Part shown: one piece after another, positions 50,130-60,369 of the stretch
How the letters are laid out: each line of letters begins with the position of its first letter
How positions within the stretch are numbered: the first letter of the stretch is position 1
Origin: Phymatolithon calcareum
Lineage: Eukaryota; Rhodophyta; Florideophyceae; Hapalidiales
Length of the DNA stretch: 64,000 nucleotides
Assembly (NCBI GenBank): GCA_977006965.1
Contig: OZ345377.1
Location: 1,178,001 to 1,242,000, forward strand
Reading direction: 5' to 3'
Position numbers and translations under genes: made by a program
Notes under the pieces: generated by a model
What the model was told of the DNA's origin: nothing
Databases searched by the model: none
What the model saw: the letters and a program-made list of their open reading frames with translations, nothing else

Positions 50130-51210
50130 TTAAAGCGCCGCCGCTTTGTCCGCCCCCGTCAAAGCTTCCGTCCACCTTTTTTCACAACTTCCTTGCCAAC
50201 TGCTGGCACGCACCGGCGCGGGAGCCACGATCTGATCGGCCCAAGTCACAGAACGCGTTCTACGCGGCAGTGTCGCATCATCATCATTGAACAACCCTGA
50301 AGGAACGACAAGCGTGAATTCATCATCCACTTCCCCCGCTTCGCACGAAACCTGCAACACAGATGACCCCTCATTATGTGCCGACGCATGAAGGCCGAGC
50401 GCTCGAGCACAGCGGGTGGCACCTAGCCATACCACTGGCAAATTTGACGGCGCGCGCGCGGAAAGTACTACTGCCACTTCGGCATCCTCTGTCACCAGAA
50501 CGGCGACGTTGGCACTGACAGTGACAGCAACAGCGGCAGCGGCGAGAGCGTTCAATTCTGCGTGTCCGCCCAGCGCGTCGCAGTCACCCGCGCATACATG
50601 TAGCGCTAGCGGGCTCCCCGTTCCACCCGGGGCGGTCTTGAGCGGGAGTGCGGTGCATGAGAAGCGCACTTTGCCAACGCTGATTGATGCAGGCCCGGTG
50701 GACAGAGTGCCGGATGCGCATAAACCGGCCGTGACGAGCGGAAGTCGCTGAGTGGAGGAGTCGGAGGTGGCGGCGGGGACGGGTGCGCGTATGAGTTGCG
50801 GTCCGATGCGCAGGAATTGGAAGACGAGGGCACCGTTTGCACGACAGGAGTCGGGACACATTAACGCGACTTTCACGGTGCCTGCGGAAGGTTTGAAGAT
50901 GGGGGGCGGGACGGTGGCAATGCTGACGATTTCTCCGAGAGCGGGGTCAAACATTTCAATGGAGAGGGCACCCACAAGTGCCGGTGACTTCGTTTTGGCA
51001 GTTGAGACGGATGTGGGGAGGACAATGATGCATGGGGTTGAGCAGATATGGGCGACATTTTGTCGACGGAGAGCCGGAGACATGGATTTCAATGTCTGCG
51101 GCGGAACGCATGGATGGATATCTGTTGAGAAAGGACGATGTGAATGTAGTTGCGGTGGATATGTCATCGAAACTGAGACGCAGAGTGTCGGGCGCCGGCA
51201 CTGGGGCCAT
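50130..51210 (-). pseudogene. Unknown gene P, copy 1, with an early frameshift
   Basis: Reverse-strand frame of 345 codons (51167-50130), rich in Ala/Val/Ser and predicted mostly beta, for example SPALVGALSIEMFDPALGEI, APSNLPVVWLGATRCA and EVDDEFTLVVPSGLFNDD. The true N-terminus is in another frame (LRLSFDDISTATTFTSSFLN from 51210). It joins the main frame only if the extra T in ATTTTGTCGAC near 51058 is ignored; copy 2 has one T fewer there and reads through. This copy is therefore frameshifted near codon 45. I recognise no family. The C-terminus of this copy is intact, unlike copy 2. Confidence 0.55.
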
Positions 51211-51731
51211 TTGGAGAATGTGTTTTGAAACTGCTCTTTCGCAGTATTAGTTCCTACGCGACCTGCAAGTTGTCATCGAGAATTTGCGAGACCGGCCTAG
51301 CGTAACAGCACATGGTTTATCATCTCCTTTGCCCTAGATCTCTGCGCGTCGGAAGAATATGTGACGGTTGACAGGAAAGTGCGATCGAATAGGCCAGAAG
51401 TAAGGAAGGAACCTCCCACGGGCACACGGGGTCCTCTTCACTAGCGATTGAATTGCTGACAGTCGTCATCTGGGGTCTTCGATAATTGTCTCGGGTTCTA
51501 GACATTGACCATGACAAAGATCTGGATTGTTCGTAATATTTGTCGCTTCCTGCTTGCTTTTCCGACCCCGATATTGATTATGTAACTCAAATCGTCCTTT
51601 GCACGCTCCGTATTTGCCATATGAATAAGCGCTTAAGAAGCTCGCCTTGCGGTGGTTGTCCCAATAATGGAGTTGAATTGGGACGCCAAAGCTTTAACAA
51701 AATAATTACTCGAAACAATAGGACGCATTTC

Positions 51732-51792
51732 TTTAGTATCAACATAAAGGACTAGTTTTGTTGTTTTTCATGTTGATAATGTTGATACTAAA
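51732..51792. repeat. Hairpin with 14-bp arms, repeated in the next unit
   Basis: TTTAGTATCAACAT (51732-51745) and its complement ATGTTGATACTAAA (51779-51792) flank an AT-rich loop that holds a partial extra copy of the right arm. The same structure, slightly decayed, is near 61943-62010. It may be the end of a small foldback/MITE-type element carried in block Z. Confidence 0.65.
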
Positions 51793-52341
51793 TTGAGTGT
51801 GCCCACTACCTGTTCGCGCTCCTGAAATGTTGACAGCAGCTGTGCCGTTGCTTTGGTTTGTACAGCGTCATCGCATACCCCTCAAAATCCCGTGTGTTGG
51901 CCCATCTATTGATATGCTCCCGCCAAATTGCCAACTTTGAAGGACCAAATCTCAGCGAACCGATATTTTACTAATACTGTAGAACTGGAGATACTCCCTT
52001 CTCTTCCTCTTTCTTATCTTTCATTTGCTGTCAAAAAGTCAGCACATGGGCGGAGAACAAAAAATGCCGTTCCTTCTTGTCCGAAAATCTACCCAAAAGG
52101 CCCACTTTTCCCGCATATTCTGTGTTAAAGAAATGAACATCAAAAGTACATATACTTTTTAGCAGTACTGAAACGAAAAAGCGAAGAAAATAAGTATGAA
52201 TCGATTCGTGCCCGATGTTGGGATGTAATAGAGGTAATACAACGAATTGAGGATGTTTGCTAGTTCCGACTTGGCGGTGACCAAAGTTGCTAAGTATGAC
52301 CGTCACGTTTTTCACGAGCAGATTGCCACGGTACTGTTTTC

Positions 52342-53212
52342 TCACAAAAGGGGACTTTGAATCTGAATCTGGTACAAAAGCCGTACGATGCTGCTGTCGC
52401 TTCCATACTCACCACGCATTTGGTTCTCCTCGATGCCAATATCCCCATTTAGACGAGTTGAGGAGTGTCCTCCTCGGTCATTTTGGTCGACATCGGCAAT
52501 TCGGTTGATGTTATGACAATGACAGTTTCTACAGATGTGCCCCATCCTCCCGCATGCTGAGCAAGTGCGCGGATTGTGCACTGACGGCTCGTAGTGCTTC
52601 TTGCGCTTCTTGTTCGACCTGGCTTGCACCTGCGCGGGAATCGTGACCTCTCGTATTACGGCATTCATATGCACTGCAATGCGCACGATCATAATCATAT
52701 GCTCTGTCTTCCATGCATAGGTGTACCCCTACTGACCGAACCAGCCAATACGCCACAGATGGAAGGCGCCAGGAGATGGTCCTGCCCGCCAGTTTTCCGC
52801 CGGATGATGCCGTGCATCTGTATTTGCTTGAGGTTGAGGCTGGCCTGCTGGCGCAGCAATGAGGCAAGCTGACGGATGTTTCCCCGCGCGTGCCATGCAA
52901 ATCCATAAAGTTATCCACAGTAGTGGCGATGGCAGCAATGACGGATGACCTTTTCTGCCGCTACCCCTTCGACTTGCGACTGGAAGCGTGCGATGTGAAG
53001 CTTGCAGTTCGTATGCCTCCGTCTTGAAGGCGCTTCGCGTTGCAGCGGAGCTGGCAAGAGTCCTTTTCAGGGTTACGACCAATGACGATAAGCCGGGCTT
53101 TCCGCACAAGGATGCGATGAGGCTTGTCAAGACCTTGATCGTTGGAAGTTAGAGCAGAGACCAGGTGGTCAAAGTCTACTTCCGGACCTTTTCGTTCCCA
53201 CGACGGCTCCAA
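52342..53212 (-). pseudogene. Gag-like zinc-knuckle protein, broken (array copy 1)
   Basis: The reverse strand reads as a coding sequence spread over two or three frames. An N-terminal part is DFDHLVSALTSNDQGLDKP and ARLIVIGRNPEKDSCQLRC (frame from 53212). A middle part resembles LLRQQASLNLKQAQVHGI in the sister copy. The C-terminal part (52698-52342) carries a basic stretch ARSNKKRKKHYE and a CCHC zinc knuckle CSACGRMGHICRNC (C-x2-C-x4-H-x4-C). Zinc knuckles after a basic region are typical of retroelement Gag and related nucleic-acid-binding proteins. Frameshifts show it is not functional. No protease, integrase or reverse transcriptase was found beside it. Confidence 0.55.
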
Positions 53213-54094
53213 TCCACAGGGTAGACGTTTTAAGAGGCTGTTGCAGGCCGCATGGGCAGGAATGGTTGCGGCGGGTGAAGCAGCAGCTTGCGCGAAAGTA
53301 CCACCAAGTCCACTACTGGTGCGCTTTGCTTGTCGGAAACCCCCTGCGTCGTGATCACTCGCTTTTCGAGAGCACTACACAGCTTTACTCGATCGAAAGC
53401 GGACGAGTCGAGGAAGCTCCGACTTCGGCTACACTGGCGACAGGATTGTGGCCTCTCTCTGCATCATGCTGCACTTTGATGCAGGGCGCATACCGTCGAC
53501 TTGTATCTTCTCGTTGGCTTCGGCTCCGCGCGCTCAACGTCACCCCAGCACCGGTTTTTCGTGCCCGTCGTATCATAGTGTTCCATTATCTGCTTCTGTT
53601 GCGCCTCGAAAAACATACAAGATGACGTGCGTTGACTACGTACCACGTTGCTATTGTAATTGCCGCAAGATCGTCGGAGCAGCGGCCGTAGCCGGGCACC
53701 AACTGAGCTGTGTAATCGCTGGTTGGTCGGTTGGACTTCTCGGTTGGCAACGGATGCTGGTTGTGGGACGCTTGTGGACATGACCCGAGAATAAGCGGAG
53801 CTCATCACGACTGCGCGAGGTGATGTCACTCTGTGTACCGGTACAAGCCAAAGTGCCAAAGTGCGATCTTCATGTCAAGCAGCGTGACTCATTTTTGGCT
53901 GAGCAATATCGACATTCGGAAAAGTTGGAACAGAAATGTCCAGTGCCAAAAGTGTACCAAGGCGCTATTGCAGTTGATAGTGTATGCGTACTTGCTCATG
54001 TCGTGTACAGTAAAATGGCCAAGATCGCGCACAAACGCTCACTCTGAAAAGGAGGATGCAAGCGTTCTTCTCGGAGGAGAATGCATAGATTGTC

Positions 54095-54415
54095 ATGCAC
54101 TGCGTACCGTCAACTGCATCCTACAGCAAGAAACGCGTCAATGAAGACGACGCATCTCCTACTCATCATCAAGATATGGACCCAATGACTGAAGCAGAGA
54201 AATATGAGCCTAAGCTTCGAATGAAGAAGAACAAAGGCGCTCGGGGAAGACACAAAGAGAGTGAAACGATCGTGTTCTTCGGAGAAGCAACGATTAGTCA
54301 CGGCCGACGCGTGCCTTGGCCATTCATCTCACTATCCAATATCGCCGTTTGTGAAGTTCCGCAACTATACGAGCGACGCCATCCAGTTTATGTCCATAGG
54401 AATGAGGGGCTTTAA
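54095..54415 (+). CDS. Block X reading frame, conserved between array copies
   Basis: A 106-codon frame (TEAEKYEPKLRMKKNKG, FFGEATISHGRRVPWPFISL) also occurs at 45496 in the first unit. The two differ by substitutions and one in-frame 3-bp indel and keep the frame over the shared length. Here it ends in TAA, where the sister copy has CAA and runs on into receptor sequence. The Lys-rich centre and Trp-containing end give no family match. It could be the remnant of a transposase or an unknown small gene. Because the copies are young, conservation of frame is weak evidence. Confidence 0.3.
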   Translation: MHCVPSTASYSKKRVNEDDASPTHHQDMDPMTEAEKYEPKLRMKKNKGARGRHKESETIVFFGEATISHGRRVPWPFISLSNIAVCEVPQLYERRHPVYVHRNEGL

Positions 54416-54540
54416 TGCAGCTCAATCTTCTTGTAGCAATAGTACTTCGTGCATTCTCGATCGTACTGTATTCTGTAGTACAGTAAAATATAATTAGATA
54501 TGTAAACAACTTACTTGTAATAAATTTAATTAAATTTCAT

Positions 54541-54590
54541 TAGACATGAATACAATTTATTTTTTTAAAAATAAATTGTATTCATGTCTA
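54541..54590. repeat. Perfect 50-bp hairpin in an AT-rich island
   Basis: Two exactly complementary 24-bp arms (54541-54564 and 54567-54590, starting TAGACATGAATACAATTTAT) are separated by TT. The flanking 54475-54540 is also very AT-rich, unlike its surroundings. It lies at the end of block X, about 300 bp upstream of the receptor start, exactly where the first unit has suffered its receptor-gene deletion. It could be a foldback insertion, an organellar DNA insert, or a fragile site. Confidence 0.92.
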
Positions 54591-54884
54591 CTGTATGATC
54601 ACCTTGCACCCCTTCAGATTTTTCGGGGTACGGCTGTATGATTTCAGTATACTGTACGCACGCTTGCACCTACGTGCAAGTGCAGGTACAGTACATGATA
54701 TTGTACTCGTGAAACCGACGCCTCCACACAGAGATACTCAATCCCACGAAGACTGTTTCTTGAGGACACTCGTTCTCACGTCGTCCGATCTCGCGTGAGG
54801 AGCTTTGCAAAGCACGTGACACAAGGTGGTAAGGTTTGAGCTTGGCTATAGGGCTGTGCCTCGACATCTTTTCCTTCTGCCGGA

Positions 54885-57800
54885 ATGGCTGATCTTTCTC
54901 TTGGACTTGTCGGCATAGTCGATCCGTTGGCAAAGAGATTGTGCGAGTTGAAGAAGCGCTGCGATGACTTCGGGTCACTACCGGACAACTGGAATTCTTC
55001 AATCAAGTCCTTCGACGACTTCAAAACAAGTGTTAATAATATCAGAGAAACGCTTGTGGTTGAGAAGGAGTCTATTGACGAACGCGCAACAAGCACATTT
55101 CGCGGCATTCTCAAGACAGTCGAGGAATCCCTGACAAAGGCAGGGACCATCTTGAAGAGGCTGGAGGATGAATTTACAAGAGAGAGCTCTCATTCAGTCG
55201 GTAGCTCTTCGAAACAAGGGCGTCGTTCATTGCCAAGCTGGAATCGAATTGTTGGCGGTCGTCGAGTGAACGAAGGCAAGCTATTCTCTAGGGTGAAGAA
55301 GGTGAAAACAGCGCTTGAAGAACTTGACGCGATATGGAAGGAAACTCGATCCACGATTGAACGTGTATCAATAGGTCTCGTTACCACTTCCATGAGAAGT
55401 AACGACAGGATTGCACGTGACGAATACGTTGCGCATTTTGATGAGCCCCCGCTTCCAAAGAATGTGGTTCTAAACTTCAGTGGTGATACGATGGAGGCAT
55501 TCTTGAAGCGTGCAGTATTGTCGGGGTGTGCGGGTGAAAGGGTGACGGCTGTTGTTGGTGTAAGTCTGGTTGGGGCGGTGGGGATGGGTGGAGTGGGGAA
55601 AACTGTTGCTCTTCAAGGCCTTTGCAATGAATCGGAGGTACAGAAGAAGTACTTTGACGGTGTGTTCTTCGTCACTCTTGGACAGGACGCTGGTGAAGAA
55701 GATGTGATTGAAAGTGTTGCACACTTTGTCGAAAGCTCGGGCGGGAAGTCTCTTGCGAGGGAGATCACAAAGAAGACAAGTGCAGAATCAGCTGCTAAAC
55801 AAGCGTCTCTGTGGTTCAAAGGTAAGTGTGCCCTGTTCGTATGCGATGATATCTGGTCTTTCGAGAGGCACCCAATTGGATATCTAAGTTCACTTAAGCT
55901 GTTGGTTTGCAACTCACGATCAAGTGCGATGGTGATATCGACACGGGACAAGTCCATCTCGCAACAGTTCGTCGAGGTGAAGTTCAGCCCACGCGAAGTT
56001 CGCGGGGAGCAGTCGTTGAGCATTCTCACCAAATATGCCGGGATCAAAACTGAATCTCTTCGCGCATCAAGCGACGCTTGGGCAGCATTTCGAGACATCT
56101 TGAATGTGTGCGCTGGACTGCCAGTGGCATTAAGTGCTGCTGGGACCAATCTGGGCGACGTAATCGAAGAAAACTGTGGCAGGATTGGTGAGTCAGTAGT
56201 AATCTATGCGCACGAGCTGAAAGATATCTTCGAAAGTGTGGGAGACAAATATGTTGATGGGTACGGGGGACTGAGAGCCGTGGTTGAGACGAGTTTGCGG
56301 CATTGCGAAAAGTGGGCGCTTGGCGCAGAAGGTCGGAGGAAAGTTGGATGCGAATTGAACGTGAGAGAGAAGTTTGAAGCACTGAGTGTTCTACGCAAGC
56401 AGGGTTGGATTCCTCGGACATGCCTGGAACGTCTGTGGGATACTAATAAGCGAGCGACAAAGCAACTTATGTCTAAACTTTCCGATATGCACCTAGTTTT
56501 GCGGCGGTGGAACGCAACGCCAGGGGGAAAGGTTGACGGACTGGCACTGCATGATCTGGTGCTTGAACACGCCAAGACACTATCTATAGAAAACAATCGT
56601 GTTTCTCTTTGGCATGCACGGTTACTCGACGGATACATTTGGAAAGCGGAAGGTAACGTGGTGCAGTCGAATAAGTATAATTGTCGGGAGTGGTGGGATT
56701 GCGAAAAAGTACCGGAGGATGGGTACATTGAGAAGAACGTGGCTCGACACTTGGCCATGAGCGAAGGAAGTGAGCTGGAATGGTTGTTGTCGGATGTGCG
56801 ATGGTGCATGAGGCGAATGAAGGTTGGAGGAATAGTGGCTCTGCGGGACGATTTTCAGGAATTAAGAGCTATTGGGGCTGAGGCAGTGCTGCGCGCCGTC
56901 GAAGAAAGCTGGTTGAACATGAACAAGAGTATACACGCAATTCCGTTTGAAATGTATGGTCGTTTGCAATCGCAGCGTGCATCGTCAGAGTTTGTGGAGC
57001 GATTCCTGTCAAGTGTGTCGATGCATATTCCGAAACCTCACTATGTGCCGAAACACGAGCTGCGATGGAAGGCCGATGCCGGACAACTCTTCTGTATCGA
57101 CTTTGAGGAGGTGGTTGGTGCCCTGTGTTTGAGCGAAGAAGGAAATGTAATTGCAGTCGCACAAGGAGAGGAAATCCATGTTTTCGATTTGCAAGTGATG
57201 TGTACTGTGAAGACATTGAAGGGTCATGACGGAATGATCAGGAGTGTTGCAATGAACGGAGACGGAAATCGAATTGTTTCTGGATCTGTGGACAAAACCG
57301 TTCGTGTATGGGATGGGGAGAGCGGAGAATGCGTGGTGGGACCACTCCGTGGACACGAGGAAGAAGTGTTGTGCGTTGCAATGAACGGGGACGGAAGTCG
57401 AATTGTTTCTGGATCTTTGGACAAAACCGTTCGTGTTTGGGATGTGGAGAGCGGAGAATGCGTGGTGGGACCACTCCGTGGACACGATAGTTTTGTGTCG
57501 TGCGTTGCAATGAACGGGGACGGAAGTCGAATTGTTTCTGGATCTCGGGACGGAACCGTTCGTGAATGGGATGTGGAGAGCGGAGAATGCGTGGTGGGAC
57601 CACTCCGTGGACACGAGCGTGGTGTGACGTGCGTTGCAATGAACGGGGACGGAAGTCGAATTGTTTCTGGATCTCGGGACAAAACTGTTCGTGTATTGGA
57701 TGGGGTGAGCGGAGAATGCGTGGTGGGACCACTCCGTGGACACGAACGTTATGTGACGTGCGTTGCAATGAACGGGGACGAAAGTCGAATTGTTTCTGGA

Positions 57801-58940
57801 TCTGAGGACAATACCGTTCGTGTATGGGATGTGGAGAGCGGAGAATGCGTGGTGGGACCACTACGTGGACACGAGGCTTTTGTGTCGTGCGTTGCAACGA
57901 ACGGGGACGGAAGTCGAATTGTTTCTGGATCTCGGGACAAAACCGTTCGTGTATGGGATGTGGAGAGCGGAGAATGCGTGGTGGGACCACTCCGTGGACA
58001 CGAGCGTCATGTGTCGTGCGTTTCAATGAACGGGGACGGAAGTCGAATTGTTTCTGGATCTCGGGACAAAACCGTTCGTGTTTGGGATGCGGAGAGCGGA
58101 GAATGCGTGGTGGGACCACTCCGTGGACACGAGGCTTATGTGTTGTGCGTTGCAATGAACGGGGACGGAAGTCGAATTGTTTCTGGATCTTTGGACAAAA
58201 CCGTTCGTGTATGGGATGTGGAGAGCGGAGAATGCGTGGTGGGACTACTCCGTGGACACGAGGAACAAGTATTGTGCGTTGCAATGAACGGGGACGGAAG
58301 TCGAATTGTTTCTGGATCTGGGGACAAAACCGTTCGTGTATGGGATGTGGAGAGCGGAGAATGCGTGGTGGGACCACTCCGTGGACACGAGGCTTATGTG
58401 TTGTGCGTTGCAATGAACGGGGACGGAAGTCGAATTGTTTCTGGATCTTTGGACAAAACCGTTCGTGTATGGGATGTGGAGAGCGGAGAATGCGTGGTGG
58501 GACCACCCCGTGGACACGAGGCTTATGTGTCGTGCGTTGCAATGAACGGGGACGGAAGTCGAATTGTTTCTGGATCTGGGGACGGAACCGTTCGTGTATG
58601 GGTTGTGGAGAGCGGAGAAATCGTGCCTCGCAATCACGGTGGTGTGCGCTTTGCAGGATGGATCAGAAGCCTTGAATTCGATGCTGGCAGTGATTTGTGT
58701 GTTGTACATACGTCAGGTGAGGTTTCTTTTTTGGACGTCAGCACTGGAACCAAGATGCAATGTTCTGGATACATGATACACGAAAGTAACGGCAGGATAT
58801 ACGCAACAGGACCGAACGCGAAGACAGTTCAAGTCGCCAACATGCCATTTTCTTGTGACACATTTTGCTACAATAGGCTGCATTCAAAAGCTGTCGCTGG
58901 ACTCAGAGATGGTCAAGTTGTGATAGGAGAGCTCTTATAA
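54885..58940 (+). CDS. NLR-type receptor: helical N-terminus, NB-ARC switch, eleven-repeat WD40 domain
   Basis: A 1351-aa single-exon STAND ATPase. Residues 1-165 are helical (IVDPLAKRLCELKKRCDDF, FSRVKKVKTALEELDAIW) and resemble four-helix-bundle death/immune domains of the RPW8/HeLo/MLKL kind only in general character. The NB-ARC has P-loop GMGGVGKT (233-240), Walker B ALFVCDDIW (316-324), sensor-like AMVISTRDKS (348-357), GLPVA (411-415) and an MHD-type LALHDLV (553-559). An oligomerising switch is therefore expected. After a linker, eleven 43-residue WD40 repeats span about residues 777-1245, followed by a diverged C-terminal tail. Proteins of this plan act in immunity, heterokaryon incompatibility or cell death. 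A CACGTG box lies at 54813-54818. The start ATG is the first in frame. Ligand and output are unknown. Confidence 0.88.
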   Translation: MADLSLGLVGIVDPLAKRLCELKKRCDDFGSLPDNWNSSIKSFDDFKTSVNNIRETLVVEKESIDERATSTFRGILKTVEESLTKAGTILKRLEDEFTRESSHSVGSSSKQGRRSLPSWNRIVGGRRVNEGKLFSRVKKVKTALEELDAIWKETRSTIERVSIGLVTTSMRSNDRIARDEYVAHFDEPPLPKNVVLNFSGDTMEAFLKRAVLSGCAGERVTAVVGVSLVGAVGMGGVGKTVALQGLCNESEVQKKYFDGVFFVTLGQDAGEEDVIESVAHFVESSGGKSLAREITKKTSAESAAKQASLWFKGKCALFVCDDIWSFERHPIGYLSSLKLLVCNSRSSAMVISTRDKSISQQFVEVKFSPREVRGEQSLSILTKYAGIKTESLRASSDAWAAFRDILNVCAGLPVALSAAGTNLGDVIEENCGRIGESVVIYAHELKDIFESVGDKYVDGYGGLRAVVETSLRHCEKWALGAEGRRKVGCELNVREKFEALSVLRKQGWIPRTCLERLWDTNKRATKQLMSKLSDMHLVLRRWNATPGGKVDGLALHDLVLEHAKTLSIENNRVSLWHARLLDGYIWKAEGNVVQSNKYNCREWWDCEKVPEDGYIEKNVARHLAMSEGSELEWLLSDVRWCMRRMKVGGIVALRDDFQELRAIGAEAVLRAVEESWLNMNKSIHAIPFEMYGRLQSQRASSEFVERFLSSVSMHIPKPHYVPKHELRWKADAGQLFCIDFEEVVGALCLSEEGNVIAVAQGEEIHVFDLQVMCTVKTLKGHDGMIRSVAMNGDGNRIVSGSVDKTVRVWDGESGECVVGPLRGHEEEVLCVAMNGDGSRIVSGSLDKTVRVWDVESGECVVGPLRGHDSFVSCVAMNGDGSRIVSGSRDGTVREWDVESGECVVGPLRGHERGVTCVAMNGDGSRIVSGSRDKTVRVLDGVSGECVVGPLRGHERYVTCVAMNGDESRIVSGSEDNTVRVWDVESGECVVGPLRGHEAFVSCVATNGDGSRIVSGSRDKTVRVWDVESGECVVGPLRGHERHVSCVSMNGDGSRIVSGSRDKTVRVWDAESGECVVGPLRGHEAYVLCVAMNGDGSRIVSGSLDKTVRVWDVESGECVVGLLRGHEEQVLCVAMNGDGSRIVSGSGDKTVRVWDVESGECVVGPLRGHEAYVLCVAMNGDGSRIVSGSLDKTVRVWDVESGECVVGPPRGHEAYVSCVAMNGDGSRIVSGSGDGTVRVWVVESGEIVPRNHGGVRFAGWIRSLEFDAGSDLCVVHTSGEVSFLDVSTGTKMQCSGYMIHESNGRIYATGPNAKTVQVANMPFSCDTFCYNRLHSKAVAGLRDGQVVIGELL
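57213..58631 (+). repeat. Eleven 129-bp WD40 repeats under concerted evolution
   Basis: Units start at 57213 and then every 129 bp from 57342 to 58503 (43 codons each), most nearly identical at DNA level. Repeats 8 and 10 have the same protein sequence (GHEAYVLCVAMNGDG). Variation is confined to repeat positions 6-8, 10, 26, 28 and 35. Because 129 is a multiple of three, long accidental frames appear on the reverse strand. Confidence 0.97.
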
Positions 58941-59739
58941 TAAGGAGATAGTTAAATTTACCATGCTCATAGTGGGTTCTCAGAATTTCTATCGTATTTT
59001 GTCAACACACCGCCTGGTAGTGTGAAGTACTTAGATTTGATGATAGTTTGCTGTGAATTGAGTGTTCTCGGCAGATAATGCAGGGCAATGCATCGCGAGC
59101 CCTTAAGGCCAAAATCGAGGCATAGCTTCCCGCCAATCGCGGCATGCCCTGCGCACCGTCTCCTTTTGTGCATTTCATCAGGGGGGGGGGAATGACTTGC
59201 CGTCGGCTTTTCTCCAGCCTCTGCCAATGATCACGACACACCAAGTAGCGCACGCTCGCGTATCACCGAAGTTGCTGGCAAATGCGCCCATATCCCGCTA
59301 CTCTACACTCGTCGTATTAGGTTTGGGAAGCTCCGGTCCGCAGTACGACAGCATGCGTCACAAATGCACGTTCGCCGGTGTCCATGAATTCGCCTCCTGC
59401 ATAAGTAATTTCGTCTTCTTCCTTTATTGTACTTTTCACGCTCCATCATGATCGTGCCCACCCTTGTGTTTAACTACAGTAGCGACTAATCTGTATATTG
59501 TTCAGTTCGAGCCAGTCTGTTGACTGGAATTAGATCATTTTCAGGCAGCTCGCGAAGCGATCACCCCGGCTCGTTATTGGGCACAAGTACGCGAGATGGA
59601 TAGGGAAATTTTCAAAGATATCCCTGTACATCAGGACCCGACTTCAACATGAAAGAGAGGGAGCCGATCGTCAAGATGGATTGGGAACAGGGGGTAAATT
59701 ATGGATTGCAAAAATATTCCATCACGTAGGCTGAGATCA

Positions 59740-60006
59740 GCGATCCGAGCAACCCTTGTGAAGACAGGTCTGGGAGTATCGTGCTGTGCTGTGCAGTGCG
59801 GCAGTTTCGTCCAAGGACTGGACATGAGGCCCAATTCTCGAATTGGCGAAAGAGCGATCGCTATCACGAAGTAGCTCTTCACCTTCCGTCCATGCTGTTG
59901 CTGCACCTGCTGCACTCACGCCTGGAGGCGATGTCGATGGGAAGCTGGACACAGCGCGGCGAAACAGCACGGGCGCTAATCGAGACGCGCCTCGCACGCT
60001 GAACAT
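59740..60006 (-). pseudogene. Acyl-CoA dehydrogenase remnant (first ~75 codons)
   Basis: Starts with the same presequence as the intact gene (MFSVRGASRLAPVLFRR) and matches it through VQSLDETAALHST, where a small insertion shifts the frame. Homology then ends near 59740. The rest of the gene and its downstream spacer are deleted, joining directly to block Y of the receptor. It cannot encode an enzyme. Confidence 0.9.
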
Positions 60007-60369
60007 GATGATGCATTACGCATCTTACCGCATGAGGCCGAGCAGCTTGACCATAGAAGGTCTTCCATTCCCTCCACCGAACACTCTCATCCGAGTGGAA
60101 TGAAAGATGCCTTTGGAGCTTTGGTCATATTTAGGAATATCGTATATTTTCTACCCAATGAAAATTATTCTCCGATCTGATGAGATTTTATCTCAATGTG
60201 CCATTGGTCAAAAATTACAACGTTGTGTTCCATTGGCCGAGAACATGAACAGTCCCGTGATTAAAAATACAAGCCGCCAAAAGGTAGCTTCCGCTCGCCG
60301 CTCGATCGCCATCAACCAGTCGAAGATTTCAGCGAGATTTGCTAAAGCGCCGCCGCTTTGTCCACCCCC

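Noticed and set aside
57238-58542. 434-codon reverse-strand frame of RNNSTSVP/RSGPTTHSPLS-type repeats
   Set aside because: It is the complement of the 129-bp WD40 repeats; the period is a multiple of three, which keeps all frames open. No independent start or domain.
57824-58675. 283-codon forward frame with repeated ERRMRGGTTPWTR
   Set aside because: Alternate-frame shadow of the WD40 repeats of the receptor gene.
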